This document shows, piece by piece, positions 1 to 11,680 of a DNA stretch of 64,000 nt. Positions within the stretch are counted from its first letter, which is position 1. Each line of letters begins with the position of its first letter. Both the position numbers and the translations under genes were made by a program. The notes beneath the pieces are model-generated. The model was not told where the DNA came from. It searched no databases and worked only from the letters and a program-made list of their open reading frames with translations. Origin of the DNA: Scolanthus callimorphus (lineage: Eukaryota > Cnidaria > Anthozoa > Actiniaria > Edwardsiidae); contig CM066925.1 in assembly GCA_033964015.1 (NCBI GenBank), positions 9,160,204 through 9,224,203 of the forward strand, given 5' to 3'.

Positions 1-881
1 GACATCATCTGTGTCATCTATTACAGTACATACGAACAAAAAACGAGATCTTTTTGTTAAATATCAGGTTTTATTTTTTTTCCTCGAGGGCACGGTAACG
101 AATTCTGCATTCTGATTGGTTCTTAGAGCGCGCGCGCGGGGGCAATACTTTCCTATCTCTGACCTAGGTCACAGTGACCATTTTCGCGCGCTTGTTTTCA
201 TCGAAAAAATAACATTTTAGAGTTGGAAAAAAATAGTTATTTACCAAAAAAGAAAAGTTATTTACCGGATTTAGGTCGGTCCGTATAGGGAAAAAACTGT
301 GACCTCGGCCTGGAAAATGTTGACCTCGGCCGGACCTCCCAGCCGGTAAATAACATATATGTATCATGTCAATGAGATCCAATCTCATTGCATCCAATCC
401 TTGAGATAATAATTTTCATTCTCCTTCACCAGTTCATCCGAATGAAAAATATTTTCCCTTTCCTTCCTGCATGACTATTAATAAAAGACAACACAGTTAT
501 ACGTTTTTTAAACGTTTGGCAGCTTGGTTCAGGTCTGAACAAGGCACCGTTACGCTGATTTATTGCAAATGATTACAAGTATATCTAAATATATTGTTTG
601 CTACTGAAAAGCCTGCGAGGTGCAGTTCTTTTACATACATGCTATTCGCTAGATCTGATTTACAATGGCCATTTTAGAGGCGCTCTCTTGATAGACAACC
701 AGTCACATACGCTATTGTACAATCGAAGTTCCACTGCCTAACCCGGAAACTGTGTAAACCGAACATGTCTGTTTTGTGTCCAGTGTCCTAAAGCTTGAGG
801 AGTGACTTGAAACATTCACGAAATAATGTATGACATTTTTCTTTTCCCTACTTCTTGTATTTGTTGATAGACTTTAAATAC
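1..881. repeat. Copy 1 of a long direct repeat, cut by the window start
   Basis: This stretch recurs at 1119-2000 with only a handful of substitutions and one extra A. It contains a GC-rich block (about 60-350) with a CTGATTGG motif, a GCGCGC run and an imperfect hairpin, followed by a block at 412-541 that recurs alone at 14162-14292. The 237 bp between the copies (882-1118) is single-copy here and has no gene. No coding capacity was found; the short frames are not credible. Confidence 0.9.
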
Positions 882-1118
882 TATCAACAACGATGGCAAC
901 TCCACACAGATTTCAACTCAGGGATTATCGTCACTCAAGTAAAATATGTTTGAAAGGATTACACTTTCAAGTTTACAAGTAAATTAAACACCTTGAATTG
1001 AGGACTCAAAAACGCGAGCGCACTAAGCATTTATTCAAAAAAGGTCATAGCTCTATGAAATCACAATAGCAGTTGGAACTGCGTCTCGTTGCGTACTTTT
1101 TTGTTCAGACATTCCTGC

Positions 1119-2000
1119 GACATCATCTGTGTCATCTATTACAGTACATACGAACAAAAAACGAGACCTTTTTGTTAAATATCAGGTTTTATTTTTTTTC
1201 CTCGAGGGCACGGTAACGAATTCTGCATTCTGATTGGTTCTTAGAGCGCGCGCGCGGCGGCAATACTTTCCTATCTCTGACCTAGGTCACAGTGACCATT
1301 TTCGCGCGCTTGTTTTCATCGAAAAAATAACATTTTAGAGTTGGAAAAAAATAGTTATTTACCAAAAAAGAAAAGTTATTTACCGGCTTTAGGTCGGTCC
1401 GTATAGGGAAAAAAACTGTGACCTCGGCCTGGAAAATGTTGACCTCGGCCGGACCTCCCAGCCGGTAAATAACATATATGTATCATGTCAATGAGATCCA
1501 ATCTCATTGCATCCAATCCTTGAGATAATAATTTTCATTCTCCTTCACCAGTTCATCCGAATGAAAAATATTTTCCCTTTTCTTCCTGCATGACTATTAA
1601 TAAAAGACAACACAGTTATACGTTTTTTAAACGTTTGGCAGCTTGGTTCAGGTCTGAACAAGGCACCGTTACGCTGATTTATTGCAAATGATTACAAGTA
1701 TATCTAAATATATTGTTTGCTACTGAAAAGCCTGCGAGGTGCAGTTCTTTTACATACATGCTATTCGCTAGATCTGATTTACAATGGCCATTTTAGAGGC
1801 GCTCTCTTGATAGACAACCAGTCACATACGCTATTGTACAATCGAAGTTCCACTGCCTAACCCGGAAACTGTGTAAACCGAACATGTCTGTTTTGTGTCC
1901 AGTGTCCTAAAGCTTGAGGAGTGACTTCAAACATTCACGAAATAATGTATGACATTTTTCTTTTCCCTACTTCTTGTATTTGTTGATAGACTTTAAATAC
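1119..2000. repeat. Copy 2 of the long direct repeat
   Basis: It matches 1-881 at a constant offset of 1118-1119 bp and stops abruptly after CTTTAAATAC, where copy 1 runs into unrelated sequence. Differences are few, for example GAGATC/GAGACC near the start and GGATTT/GGCTTT in the hairpin region. A recent segmental duplication, a tandem satellite cut by the window edge, or an uncollapsed-haplotype assembly artefact could each explain it. Confidence 0.9.
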
Positions 2001-3021
2001 AATACATTCGTAAATATATAGTCAGGATATACACAATGATTAGACGATGTCTGCGTCGACTAAATAACGACTTTTCATAGAGCCAACTAAGCACGAAACA
2101 TTTTTAAATGGCTTTGAGAAAGTCTAATAGACATCTTGACCTTCCCTGAATACATTAGTCTTGCTTTCTGGTACTTTTACTATAATATGACCAGGAAAAG
2201 CGGTGATGTCGCATGCCCTTATTTTAAGGAGCTTCTCAGAACGAAAAAGCCCTGCAACGATAAAACACATTTAGTAATACGTAAATATTTCAGTGAAGCT
2301 TGATCCGTAGCATATATTCATATCTTGAATTAGGCAAAACATACTCCTTTACCCTATATAATTAGTTTTAATCTATATCTTTTTTCAACTTGTACTAAAT
2401 TGCAACAGATACTTGCAACCTACGCCGGGGATTGTGCGAAAGGTAGATGGCTAGCATTTCCACTAGAGTACATAACAGACTTGCATCTCTTGGAAGTCTA
2501 AGCGCACATTTCTCTTGTATTATAAGCACGCGTGGATGGCGCAGCGCTGGAATGGAATCTACAAAAAAAAAAAACGTTTAGCAAAATTGTAACAAAAAAT
2601 TATAAGAACATTGCAAAGTCTCAGATCATACCATTACATGCGAATGCACCCATCAGCTCCTTGGGCCTAGTTGCACTAAATCAGTAAAGCGATACATCAC
2701 TCGACATCGCTATTTGTCAATCGACTTCAAATAATTACATGTAAGTAATCTAAAAGAAAAAATCATAGCGCCATGGTATGGCTAGGTTAATAACCTTGTA
2801 TTATAATGATATGATCACCCTGTGTCATTTACCACGTGGTCAGCGGTTACCTGACCACAAGACCTTGTTCACGGCCGGGCGCCATCTTGGCCGCCAGGAA
2901 TAAACTGTAGTGAGGTGAAAACTATCTCTGTGTCATCTTTACACAATGGCGTAGTACAAAATTAAACAACAAATCCAAATACGCAAATCTTCAGATTTCT
3001 TACATAAAATGCGGAACTGCC
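2001..3021. other. No gene recognised
   Basis: This is AT-rich sequence without a convincing ORF, exon or repeat. A short A-run lies near 2563-2575. Confidence 0.6.
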
Positions 3022-4315
3022 ATGCATCCAAAATTTCGATGCAGCGAATGTGTCACTCGACTTCGCTCCTACAATTTGCCAATCAGCTCTTAGCATCAAT
3101 TTCGATGAAGCGAATGTGTCACTCGACTTCGTTCCTACAGTTTGCCAATCGGCTCTTAGCATCAATTTCGATGCAGCGAATGTGTCACTCGACTTCGCTC
3201 CTACAATTTGCCAATCAGCTCTTAGCATCAATTTCGATGAAGCGAATGTGTCACTCGACTTCGCTCCCACAATTTGCCAATCAGCTCTTAGCATCAATTT
3301 CGATGAAGCGAATGTGTCACTCGACTTCGCTTCCACAATTTGCCAATCAGCTCTTCGCATCAATTTCGATGAAGCGAATGTGTCACTCGACTTCGCTCCC
3401 ACAATTTGCCAATCAGCTCTTAGCATCAATTTCGATGCAGCGAATGTGTCACTCGACTTCGTTCCTACAGTTTGCCAATCGGCTCTTAGCATCAATTTCG
3501 ATGCAGCGAATGTGTCACTCGACTTCGCTCCTACACTTTGCCAATCAGCTCTTAGCATCAATTTCGATGAAGCGAATGTGTCACTCGACTTCGCTCCCAC
3601 AATTTGCCAATCAGCTCTTAGCATCAATTTCGATGCAGCGAATGTGTCACTCGACTTCGTTCCTACAGATTGCCAATCGGCTCTTAGCATCAATTTCGAT
3701 GCAGCGAATGTGTCACTCGACTTCGCTCCTACAATTTGCCAATCAGCTCTTAGCATCAATTTCGATGAAGCGAATGTGTCACTCGACTTCGCTCCCACAA
3801 TTTGCCAATCAGCTCTTAGCATCAATTTCGATGCAGCGAATGTGTCACTCGACTTCGTTCCTACAGTTTGCCAATCGGCTCTTAGCATCAATTTCGATGC
3901 AGCGAATGTGTCACTCGACTTCGCTCCTACAATTTGCCAATCAGCTCTTAGCATCAATTTCGATGCAGCGAATGTGTCACTCGACTTCGTTCCTACAGTT
4001 TGCCAATCGGCTCTTAGCATCAATTTCGATGCAGCGAATGTGTCACTCGACTTCGCTCCTACAATTTGCCAATCAGCTCTTAGCATCAATTTCGATGAAG
4101 CGAATGTGTCACTCGACTTCGCTCCTACAATTTGCCAATCAGCTCTTAGCATCAATTTCGATGCAGCGAATGTGTCACTCGACTTCGCTCCCACAATTGC
4201 CAATCAGCTCTTAGCATCAATTTCGATGCAGCGAATGTGTCACTCGACTTCGTTCCTACAGTTTGCCAATCGGCTCTTAGCATCAATTTCGATGCAGTGA
4301 ATGTGTCCTCGACTT
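3022..4315. repeat. 66-bp minisatellite, about 19 units
   Basis: Tandem units begin GCGAATGTGTCACTCGACTT and repeat every 66 bp. Variants differ at a few fixed sites: TCCTACAATTTGCCAATCAG versus TCCTACAGTTTGCCAATCGG, and GATGAA versus GATGCA. Since 66 is divisible by three, at least three frames (two plus, one minus) stay open for about 400 codons, giving 22-residue repeats. A one-base deletion near 4197 breaks phase at the end. I see no start context, splice sites or flanking coding sequence, so I regard the ORFs as a side effect of the unit length. Confidence 0.95.
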
Positions 4316-6087
4316 CACTATTAAATCAATAGAATAGTCTAATAATTAAAATTATGTCATTATTCTACATGCAACAATATTTCCATTCCAATTACTAGAG
4401 CCAATGACAGACCTTTCACTTCTACCATGAATACAAGCTTCTCTTCCGACAAAATAACGACAGCCACGAATGAAAACTAGAATATTTAAACCAAAAACTG
4501 GCAGGTGGCCATGCAGGAACAACTAATGTGATTGATACATGTTGCATACTTACAAAATTCAAAATGGCCGTGGAAGACAATCCTTTCTCCTCTCGTGCGT
4601 GAAAAAACAGCAATTTATCACCTTTTTATTTTTATCATTGCTTGTTATTCAATGTGTGACCAGCTTATTGTGACAATTGCAATAATTTCTGTAATTTTCC
4701 TGTTATTACGCTAGAACTTACTTCGATTACACAATATTCATTAATGTGAAAAGAACATTCCAAATCTTTGCAGCAGCAATGGAGATTGACAAAAACTGGT
4801 CATTAGATTGGGCAATCGAACTACGACTGGACTAATAATAGATATTATAGATACCACGAAACGAATGGTTCTCTGCTGAAAAATGAAAAATATAGTATTG
4901 TTCATAACTCTTGTTGCTTTCTCGATCCTTCTGATAAACAATGTCAAGTCATCCCAAACAAATCAATCTCTTGAATGATACGCAGCATAACAAGAGCTAT
5001 AACATACCAATTATCCGAATACACAAAATCTGAAAACGTTGATGAACAAGAAGAGCGCGTTTCCCCATTGGGAAAAATCCATGCAAAACCTAAATATGGT
5101 CTGTGGAAAGATATCTAGATGGTCATATCCACTTTAGAAATCAAATACACAGCAAATTATGTTCCAGAATGGAGAAACTCAAAATGTTTGATGTAATTTT
5201 CATACTTGAATTTGAATTTGTACAAACTCCTGTTGATCAACCGATCGATAATTAGCCTATTTAATTCTTTCCCCATGGTTGGATGGAGACAGACATCGAT
5301 ATTGTAAACACATTCACTTCAACTTCAAAAATTATATCACCAAGCAAAAGTTCCTGAACAGATTCAATTCAACTACAAAATATTTGTGCAAAAAGCGCAC
5401 AGAATTATTGTTTTAGAAGGATTAAAGAGATATGCTTTCTTATAGGCCGATGGCCTTGATGAGGTCATTGTTTACATTCACGAAATTTAAAATGCTGTAT
5501 CTAGGCTCGTTCAAGCTTTTCAAAATTGTGTGAAATCATTGAGGCAAAAACGCTCACATGTTTCCTCTAAATTGTACAAAGGACTAACAGTCAAAACTTC
5601 AGCAAAACACCATTTTTCCACGGCGTTGAACATAAATCTCAACCTTTGGTTGTTGTTGTTCGCGTTCAGATCGCAGACCACCTAGTTTTCCCGTAAAAGC
5701 AGTCATACCATTATCATTGATGGCTCCCTCTACTCGGACGTTCTGATTCTGAACATTGCTTAATATGCTAATGAGCTCAAAATACCTATCCTGTATTTGG
5801 CAGAAATAATGAATTCTGGTTCTACTATATTTCCATAACGGTTGGTATGCTTTTAACTGACCTTGCACATTGCAAACAATTTTGTTATTACATATGACTC
5901 CCGCTCCCCATCATGTAAATAGTACCTCCAGTTCTTGACTCATTATTGCTCATTATTACAATTCGTCATCTTCATTTTCCCGTTCCTGACTTATCTGATG
6001 TTGTAGTCATTATTTCTACACAAGCGTAACCCAGCAAAGTGGTGCTTGTTGGAATTCCTGCATTGCGCGTTGAGAAGCGTACGCCAT
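4316..6087. other. No gene recognised
   Basis: AT-rich sequence. The longest frames (for example 5599-5868 minus, 89 codons) show no recognisable domain, and I see no supporting splice signals. Confidence 0.5.
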
Positions 6088-6092
6088 TTGGT

Positions 6093-6356
6093 CTATAAAA
6101 ATAGAAAATACAATTAAGAATGGAAAACAATAAAACATTTTAAACAGCCTAGCAATGGTAAACCATAATAACTGCAAGAAAAAAAAAATAGCGTAAGCTG
6201 TAACGTGCCGTGTGAACCTGAAACCTGGATACTCTAGACTTCTTCCATGCTCCTTATAAATCTGAAAACTTGTTAGTCTAAACTAACAAAGTTAGATGCC
6301 ATTACATAACTTCATACATACCAAACATGACTTTACGTCATGCTACGAAAACAATG
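6093..6356. repeat. 264-bp flank, left copy
   Basis: The sequence from CTATAAAAATAG to GAAAACAATG directly precedes the 5' LTR. It is repeated, apparently base for base, directly after the 3' LTR at 13890-14153. Its distal part (from about 6188) also occurs, slightly diverged, at 14776-14957, so it belongs to a dispersed repeat. It is far too long for an integrase target-site duplication. Confidence 0.9.
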
Positions 6357-6571
6357 TGTAACATGGGTTCTCTGTGTTCACCTGAACGCGTGGGAGACTG
6401 GGCCGAGCAGGGCTTGAAGGGAACCGGCGCGCGAGTGTAGTGTGCGTGTTGGTTGGAACTTGGGCAGGTTGAGAGAAGTAATAGTTCTGCGATATCGGTC
6501 GAGGTCTCCTTTTAATAGTGCCCTGTACATTACAAGTAAGTTCTCCTGGAAATAAAAGGAGCTTGGTTACA
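6357..6571 (+). repeat. 5' LTR, 215 bp
   Basis: It begins TGTAACATGGG and ends CTTGGTTACA, so it has TG...CA ends. It contains an AATAAA-like AAATAAAAGG near its 3' end and is very short for the family. The 3' counterpart is 13679-13889. Confidence 0.92.
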
Positions 6572-6573
6572 TT

Positions 6574-6591
6574 TGGCGCCCAACGTGGGGC
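6574..6591 (+). promoter_or_regulatory. Primer-binding site, tRNA-Lys type
   Basis: TGGCGCCCAACGTGGGGC lies two bases after the LTR. It equals the primer-binding site used with tRNA-Lys1,2 in several retroviruses, so minus-strand synthesis probably starts from a lysine tRNA. Confidence 0.88.
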
Positions 6592-7760
6592 ACTCGTATT
6601 TGTGGAAACCGAAGACCGAAATGCAAAGACACAAGAATCTTTGGCTGTGAAAGTGGAACAGGAATTAAAGCCGTAGGCACAAGAATAACTTCGGCTGCGA
6701 AAGTGGAAAAGTTCAACTTTGGTCACTTCATCTGGTCACTTCATTTGAGTGGTCTTATTCATTGAGTGGAAACCATTGTGATTGACAGAGTTTAGTAAAG
6801 GAGTTGTAACATCGTATTGGTGGTCTCAATTGGAGTTTTGGGGTTCAAGAATTTTGATTGGGATTTCAAATTTCCCGCAAACACTTGGAAGGGATAAAGT
6901 TTCTGCAAGACTACGTCGTGTCTTCAAAACAAGGAACACAAGCCTTATTCAAAGTGTGGACAGCTCTAAAACGTCAGATAAGTGAATACAAGGAACATAA
7001 TATTTAACATAAGTGCTTTTGAGTGAAATATTATTTAGTAAGTAAAATCTGCATTGATAATTGTTCAGCTTCTTAAAAATTCCCTAGGGCACGCCTTTAA
7101 GTAAACTATTAAACTATTGAAATTGAAGCGTCACGCATTCGCGATCGATTCGTACAACATTGTATATTACTAGTAGCTGAAGTATTAATCGCTGTAACGA
7201 TATAAGGAACGTTTATTATTAAGAAATAATTTAAGGTAATTTAGAGTAATTTTCTGTTCCATTTGTGACAAAAATAAGAGATTTATTTGAGCAATTAACT
7301 GGAATATTATTGTTGTTTATATTTAGTTGAACATTTATATAAAGCATAAGCGTCACATAAGGACTGTTTATTACAATTAAGTTCGTCAAGATAAGTCATT
7401 GTAATTTCCAATTGTATAATATTCTGTAATCTGTATTTAGGTAGCCATTGCTAATAGGATTTCGGAAGGTCACCTCGGCATCTGCGCAACTATTATTTGT
7501 TTTGTTTTGTTTTGTTTTCGGAGTTTTCTTGTTGTGGTTTCCTTCACCTGTCTTAGACCAAGTCGTCACGCGTCTCAGGTTGGATTCAGAGTGGTTTAAG
7601 CTTTTTAGATACCAATTTAAGGGCTCTACGTGTTTATTATTGTTGTTGTCTGTTGTTATCTAGTACTGTATAGTGTTATCGTCCATAGTATTTGTGTTCC
7701 TGTTAAGTGTTATATTGTTGTCATTCTGGCATTATTATTATTCTTGTTTGTTTGTTTGTC
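6592..7760 (+). other. Retrotransposon untranslated leader
   Basis: About 1.2 kb lies between the primer-binding site and the gag start. It has T-rich runs and a TTTTG repeat near 7500, and no convincing ORF. It probably carries packaging and translation signals. Confidence 0.6.
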
Positions 7761-9158
7761 ATGGATCCTGAGGAAGGCGATGAAGCCATGATATCTCAGT
7801 ATGCTGAAGCAGTAAAACTTCTCAGAGATTCAGGTTTGTTTAAAGTAGAACCGGTAGATCATCTTAGCACAATTCTAGATCAAGAACCAAATACATCTCA
7901 GGCTAGTCCTATGTTAGCTCAAGGCCCTACTACATCTCCGGGTAGTCCGATTTTGTATCAAGGGCCTAGTGGTTCTTCGGCCCGCGGGCCAGGGGGTCAC
8001 AAGGATAGTTCTGGTGGGTATTTAGCCTCACTTGTTGCACACCCTGGTAGTGGAGTCACACCAAGAGCTGGTGAGTATGATTATTCTACAGAACGTGGTG
8101 ACGGAACGGAACATTACAAAAGTTTCAAAGTCAAAAGGGCCAGTTCCTACACGCAAGTTAACCCTCCAAAACCACCCGTCAAGAGTGAGTTCCATGGTAA
8201 GGGTAGGCGCAGTAGTGGATATGGCGTTCCCTATTTCTACACCCCTCGACAACCACCATCGCGGTTTGCGGAAGCGCAAGTATTCGCACAGCCCCCGCGT
8301 CTCTCTGTATTCTCAGGCAGTAATGCAAAAGGTGAAATTGACTTCGAATCTTGGAAATTTGAAGTGAAGTGTCTTGCGAGAGATGGCATTCAACCGAAGG
8401 ATATATTATTACAGAGTGCTAGACGTTCATTGAGAGGTGACGCTGCCCGCCTAGTGATGCATTTAGGTGAAGATGCAACCCTTGAGGAAATCATATACAA
8501 ATTAGAGGGAGTATATGGCACTGTTGAAAGTGGCTCTATTATTTTGCAGAAGTTTTACAATAGCAAACAGGAAGAAGATGAATCTGTAGCAGCTTTCGGA
8601 TGTCGTTTGGAGGACCTCATAGGCAAAGCTGTGAATAGAGGAATTGTGAGAGGATCACAGGTAAGTGAAATGCTGTGTAATAAATTTTGGACTGGGCTGA
8701 ATGATGAAAGAGTTAAAAATGCAACTAGATACAAGTATGACCAAATCAAGAATTTTGATAAGTTACGAGCTGAGGTTAGAGCCGCTGAACAAGAAGTGAA
8801 AGAGAGTTATAAGATCGAGAGTAGGAGTTCTAAAGCCGAGACGAAAGTGAGCACTTGTTTACATCAAGTTAATGATTCAAGGAAGAGTGACGAAAAGGAT
8901 ATGAAAACCATGCTAGAGGAGGTTATGAAGAACGTAGATGCACTGGAAGTCAAGGTTAAGCAGCAGCCTGATTCTAATAGCATTCTTAGTCAAATCCTTT
9001 CCAGACTTGAAGCTATCGAGGAAAAGCAGTTCAAGAATATGGCTGATCGTTTACCACTCGGTGGCCAGGAACAAGCGTCTGGAGGAAGAGGTCCGAAGCA
9101 ACCAGACTCAGGATTTTCGTCAAACTCGAGAGGGTCGCTGCCAAGGGGCGGGCGGTAG
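7761..9158 (+). CDS. gag: Gag (capsid) polyprotein of the Ty3/gypsy element
   Basis: The frame is open from 7707, but the ATG at 7761 (MDPEEGDEAM) is the sensible start, giving 465 residues. It forms the virus-like particle. Residues 1-190 are Pro/Ser/Gly-rich. A helical capsid-like block follows, with LRGDAARLVMHLG, KLEGVYGTVESG and EDESVAAFGCRLEDL, resembling the capsid of PNMA-type gags. A Lys/Glu-rich coiled-coil-like segment comes next, then a Gly/Arg-rich tail. I see no CCHC zinc knuckle, which many gags have, so RNA binding may rest on the basic tail. The TAG stop is at 9156-9158. Pol lies in the -1 frame and overlaps this end. Confidence 0.88.
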   Translation: MDPEEGDEAMISQYAEAVKLLRDSGLFKVEPVDHLSTILDQEPNTSQASPMLAQGPTTSPGSPILYQGPSGSSARGPGGHKDSSGGYLASLVAHPGSGVTPRAGEYDYSTERGDGTEHYKSFKVKRASSYTQVNPPKPPVKSEFHGKGRRSSGYGVPYFYTPRQPPSRFAEAQVFAQPPRLSVFSGSNAKGEIDFESWKFEVKCLARDGIQPKDILLQSARRSLRGDAARLVMHLGEDATLEEIIYKLEGVYGTVESGSIILQKFYNSKQEEDESVAAFGCRLEDLIGKAVNRGIVRGSQVSEMLCNKFWTGLNDERVKNATRYKYDQIKNFDKLRAEVRAAEQEVKESYKIESRSSKAETKVSTCLHQVNDSRKSDEKDMKTMLEEVMKNVDALEVKVKQQPDSNSILSQILSRLEAIEEKQFKNMADRLPLGGQEQASGGRGPKQPDSGFSSNSRGSLPRGGR

Positions 9159-11680
9159 GCCCCGATGCTACACGCCCTAAGCAGTTACTGGTTGGCCATG
9201 CAAATGTGAGTATAGCTTATGTCAATGGTTCTCCCTGTAACTCGCTAATAGATACTGGATCACAGATTACTACCATTACGCAATCATTTTTGGAGGAATT
9301 TCTTCCTGAATGTGAGATTAAAACCTTGGATGATGTCATTTCTGTCGAAGGAGCTGGCGGACAGCAACTGATGTTCCAGGGTCTTGTTGAGATTACTTTA
9401 TCTTTCCATGAAGGTACCAATGGGAACGATGACGAATTTGAGACACTGGCCCTGGTAGTCCCTGACACTAATTTTAATAAACATGTACCTATGGTGATTG
9501 GCACGAACTTGATATCGCGCTGTAGAGATCACTGCATTAATGAATATGGATGCTGTTTCTTGCAGAAGGTCAAGTTATCATCTGCTTGGAGGTTAGCCTA
9601 CCAGTATCTGGTACAACAACAGCGGGTTTGTCGTAAGGTTTTGAGTAAGAAAGTCAAGACTACGTCGGACGCCCCGATTGTTGTACATGCAAATGAGGTG
9701 AAGATCATATGGTCAAGTGTTAAAACCAAAGATGTCAGCGCTACTTGTCCTGTTATTCCAGAAGAAGCGTCCTCTCAACTTCCCCAGCCCTTACAGATTG
9801 TTCCTACTGTGGTCCAACTTGAGATGAACGGCAAGGAGAACATAATTCCTATCGAGGTATGCAACCCGACAAAGAAAGATATCATTATACCCCGCAAGTC
9901 AACTATATGTTTCTTACAACAAATAACAGTTCTTGATACATCCAAACCAATGACCCAATCAGATAGCGACCATCCTGATGCTACTAATGAACCTTTTAGT
10001 TTTGAAAGCTCGAGCATGGATGAAAGCCAGAGAGAAAAAGCAGCCGCTATGCTAGGAAAGTGGAACCATGAAGTATTTTCCCAAGGCGCGCATGATCTCG
10101 GTTGCACATCACATGTGAAGCACGCTATTCATCTATCAGACCCACATCCTTTCAAGCAGAGGCATCGACGAGTTCCCCCTGCGCAGTACGAGGAAGTTCG
10201 CCAAAACCTACAAGACATGTTAAATGCTGGAGTCATCAGGGAGTCGCACAGTCCCTGGTCATCTCCCGTAGTTTTGGTTAGGAAACGGGACGGAAGCTTA
10301 CGATTCTGTATTGATTTTAGGAAACTGAATTCACGGACGGTCAAAGATGCTTATTCTTTACCCCGAATAGATGAAGCCCTAGAAGCTATGTCTGGTTCTG
10401 CCTGGTTTACTACTTTGGACCTCAAGAGTGGATATTGGCAGATAGAAATCGAAGAGCATGATAAAGCGAAAACGGCTTTCACTGTTGGTCCGTTGGGGTT
10501 TTATGAATGCAATCGAATGGCCTTTGGCTTAACAAACGCTCCGGCCACCTTTCAGAGATTAATGGAACACTGCCTAATGGAGCTAAATTTTCGTCAGTGC
10601 ATCGTGTACATTGATGACATAGTTGTCTTCTCCAAAACCTTTGAAGAACATCTACAAAGACTTGAAGCGGTTTTCTCCAAGCTCAAGGAATATGGCCTGA
10701 AGTTAAAGCCTTCAAAGTGCAACTTCTTTCAAGATAAAGTGAAGTATCTTGGTCACATTATTTCACGTAACGGCATTGAGACTGATCCCGAAAAGATCGA
10801 GGCATTGCGAACGTGGCCAGCTCCAACAAGTAACGAGGAATTAAGAACATTCCTGGGATTTGCAGGATATTATAGAAAGTTCGTGCCTGGCTTTTCTAGA
10901 CTAGTGAAGCCATTGAATGACCTATTGGCAGGCATGGAGCAGGTAAAAGGAGGAAGAAAGGTTAAGGAACCATTGGAATGGACGAGTGAGTGCCAGGAGG
11001 CCTTTGAGAAGGTAATCGAGATCCTATCCTCACCCCCAATTCTAGCTTATCCTAATTTTGATCTTCCCTTTGTCTTGAATACAGATGCGAGTATTGAGGG
11101 ACTTGGTGCGACACTCTATCAGGTTGAACCTGATGGCACTGAGAAAGTAATCTCCTATGCAAGTAGAGGTTTGAAGAAGTCAGAGCGCAACTATCCTGCA
11201 CACAAACTTGAATTCTTGTGCTTGAAATGGGCTATTACTGACAAATTCCATGATTACCTATATGGCCGAGATTTCACCGTTAGGACTGATAATAACCCAT
11301 TGACCTATGTGACCACTACTGCGAAATTGGACGCGACCGGGCATCGTTGGCTAGCTGCTTTAGCGACCTACAGCTTCACCATTATCTACCGCTCGGGTAA
11401 AAAGAACAAAGACGCCGATGGACTCTCACGAAGGCCGCAGTCAGAAAAACTTTCCACTGAACGAGAAGAAGGAAGTATTATAACACCAGATGCCTTCAAT
11501 GCCCTTTGTCAGAACCTAGACGTACATCGAGAATCAGAGATGGAGCCCAGTGGTACCTCGACACCTCTAATTGAAGCGTATTGTATGGGGGCTCAAGCGC
11601 TAGATGCTATATTAGATAACTGCGCAATTGGAACAAATGTTGAGACAGAGCTGACACGGAATGAGCTGAGAAAGTTATAA
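9140..11680 (+). CDS. pol: Pol part 1: protease, reverse transcriptase, RNase H
   Basis: This frame is -1 relative to gag and is already open before the gag stop; the first start-like codon is GTG at 9206, so a Gag-Pol fusion by -1 frameshifting is the likely expression mode. I could not name a clear slippery heptamer. The retropepsin active site is DTG at 9251-9259, with a later MVIGTNLI. RT shows SPVVLVRKRDGS, LDLKSGYWQI, GLTNAPATFQ and the catalytic YIDD at 10607-10618. RNase H starts with NTDASIEGLGA and has the later RTDNNPLTYV. The frame ends at TAA 11678-11680, after RNase H and before integrase. Confidence 0.92.
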   Translation, partial: AKGRAVGPDATRPKQLLVGHANVSIAYVNGSPCNSLIDTGSQITTITQSFLEEFLPECEIKTLDDVISVEGAGGQQLMFQGLVEITLSFHEGTNGNDDEFETLALVVPDTNFNKHVPMVIGTNLISRCRDHCINEYGCCFLQKVKLSSAWRLAYQYLVQQQRVCRKVLSKKVKTTSDAPIVVHANEVKIIWSSVKTKDVSATCPVIPEEASSQLPQPLQIVPTVVQLEMNGKENIIPIEVCNPTKKDIIIPRKSTICFLQQITVLDTSKPMTQSDSDHPDATNEPFSFESSSMDESQREKAAAMLGKWNHEVFSQGAHDLGCTSHVKHAIHLSDPHPFKQRHRRVPPAQYEEVRQNLQDMLNAGVIRESHSPWSSPVVLVRKRDGSLRFCIDFRKLNSRTVKDAYSLPRIDEALEAMSGSAWFTTLDLKSGYWQIEIEEHDKAKTAFTVGPLGFYECNRMAFGLTNAPATFQRLMEHCLMELNFRQCIVYIDDIVVFSKTFEEHLQRLEAVFSKLKEYGLKLKPSKCNFFQDKVKYLGHIISRNGIETDPEKIEALRTWPAPTSNEELRTFLGFAGYYRKFVPGFSRLVKPLNDLLAGMEQVKGGRKVKEPLEWTSECQEAFEKVIEILSSPPILAYPNFDLPFVLNTDASIEGLGATLYQVEPDGTEKVISYASRGLKKSERNYPAHKLEFLCLKWAITDKFHDYLYGRDFTVRTDNNPLTYVTTTAKLDATGHRWLAALATYSFTIIYRSGKKNKDADGLSRRPQSEKLSTEREEGSIITPDAFNALCQNLDVHRESEMEPSGTSTPLIEAYCMGAQALDAILDNCAIGTNVETELTRNELRKL

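Noticed and set aside
2962..4300. Three overlapping 400-codon ORFs as genes
   Set aside because: They are the same 66-bp tandem unit read in different frames, without start context, splice sites or unique coding flanks.
5599..5868. 89-codon minus-strand frame
   Set aside because: No family recognised and no supporting context.
6093..6356. Treating the 264-bp flank as part of a longer LTR
   Set aside because: It lies outside both LTRs (before the 5' one and after the 3' one), the TG...CA and primer-binding-site positions fix the LTR borders, and a copy exists without the element at 14776.
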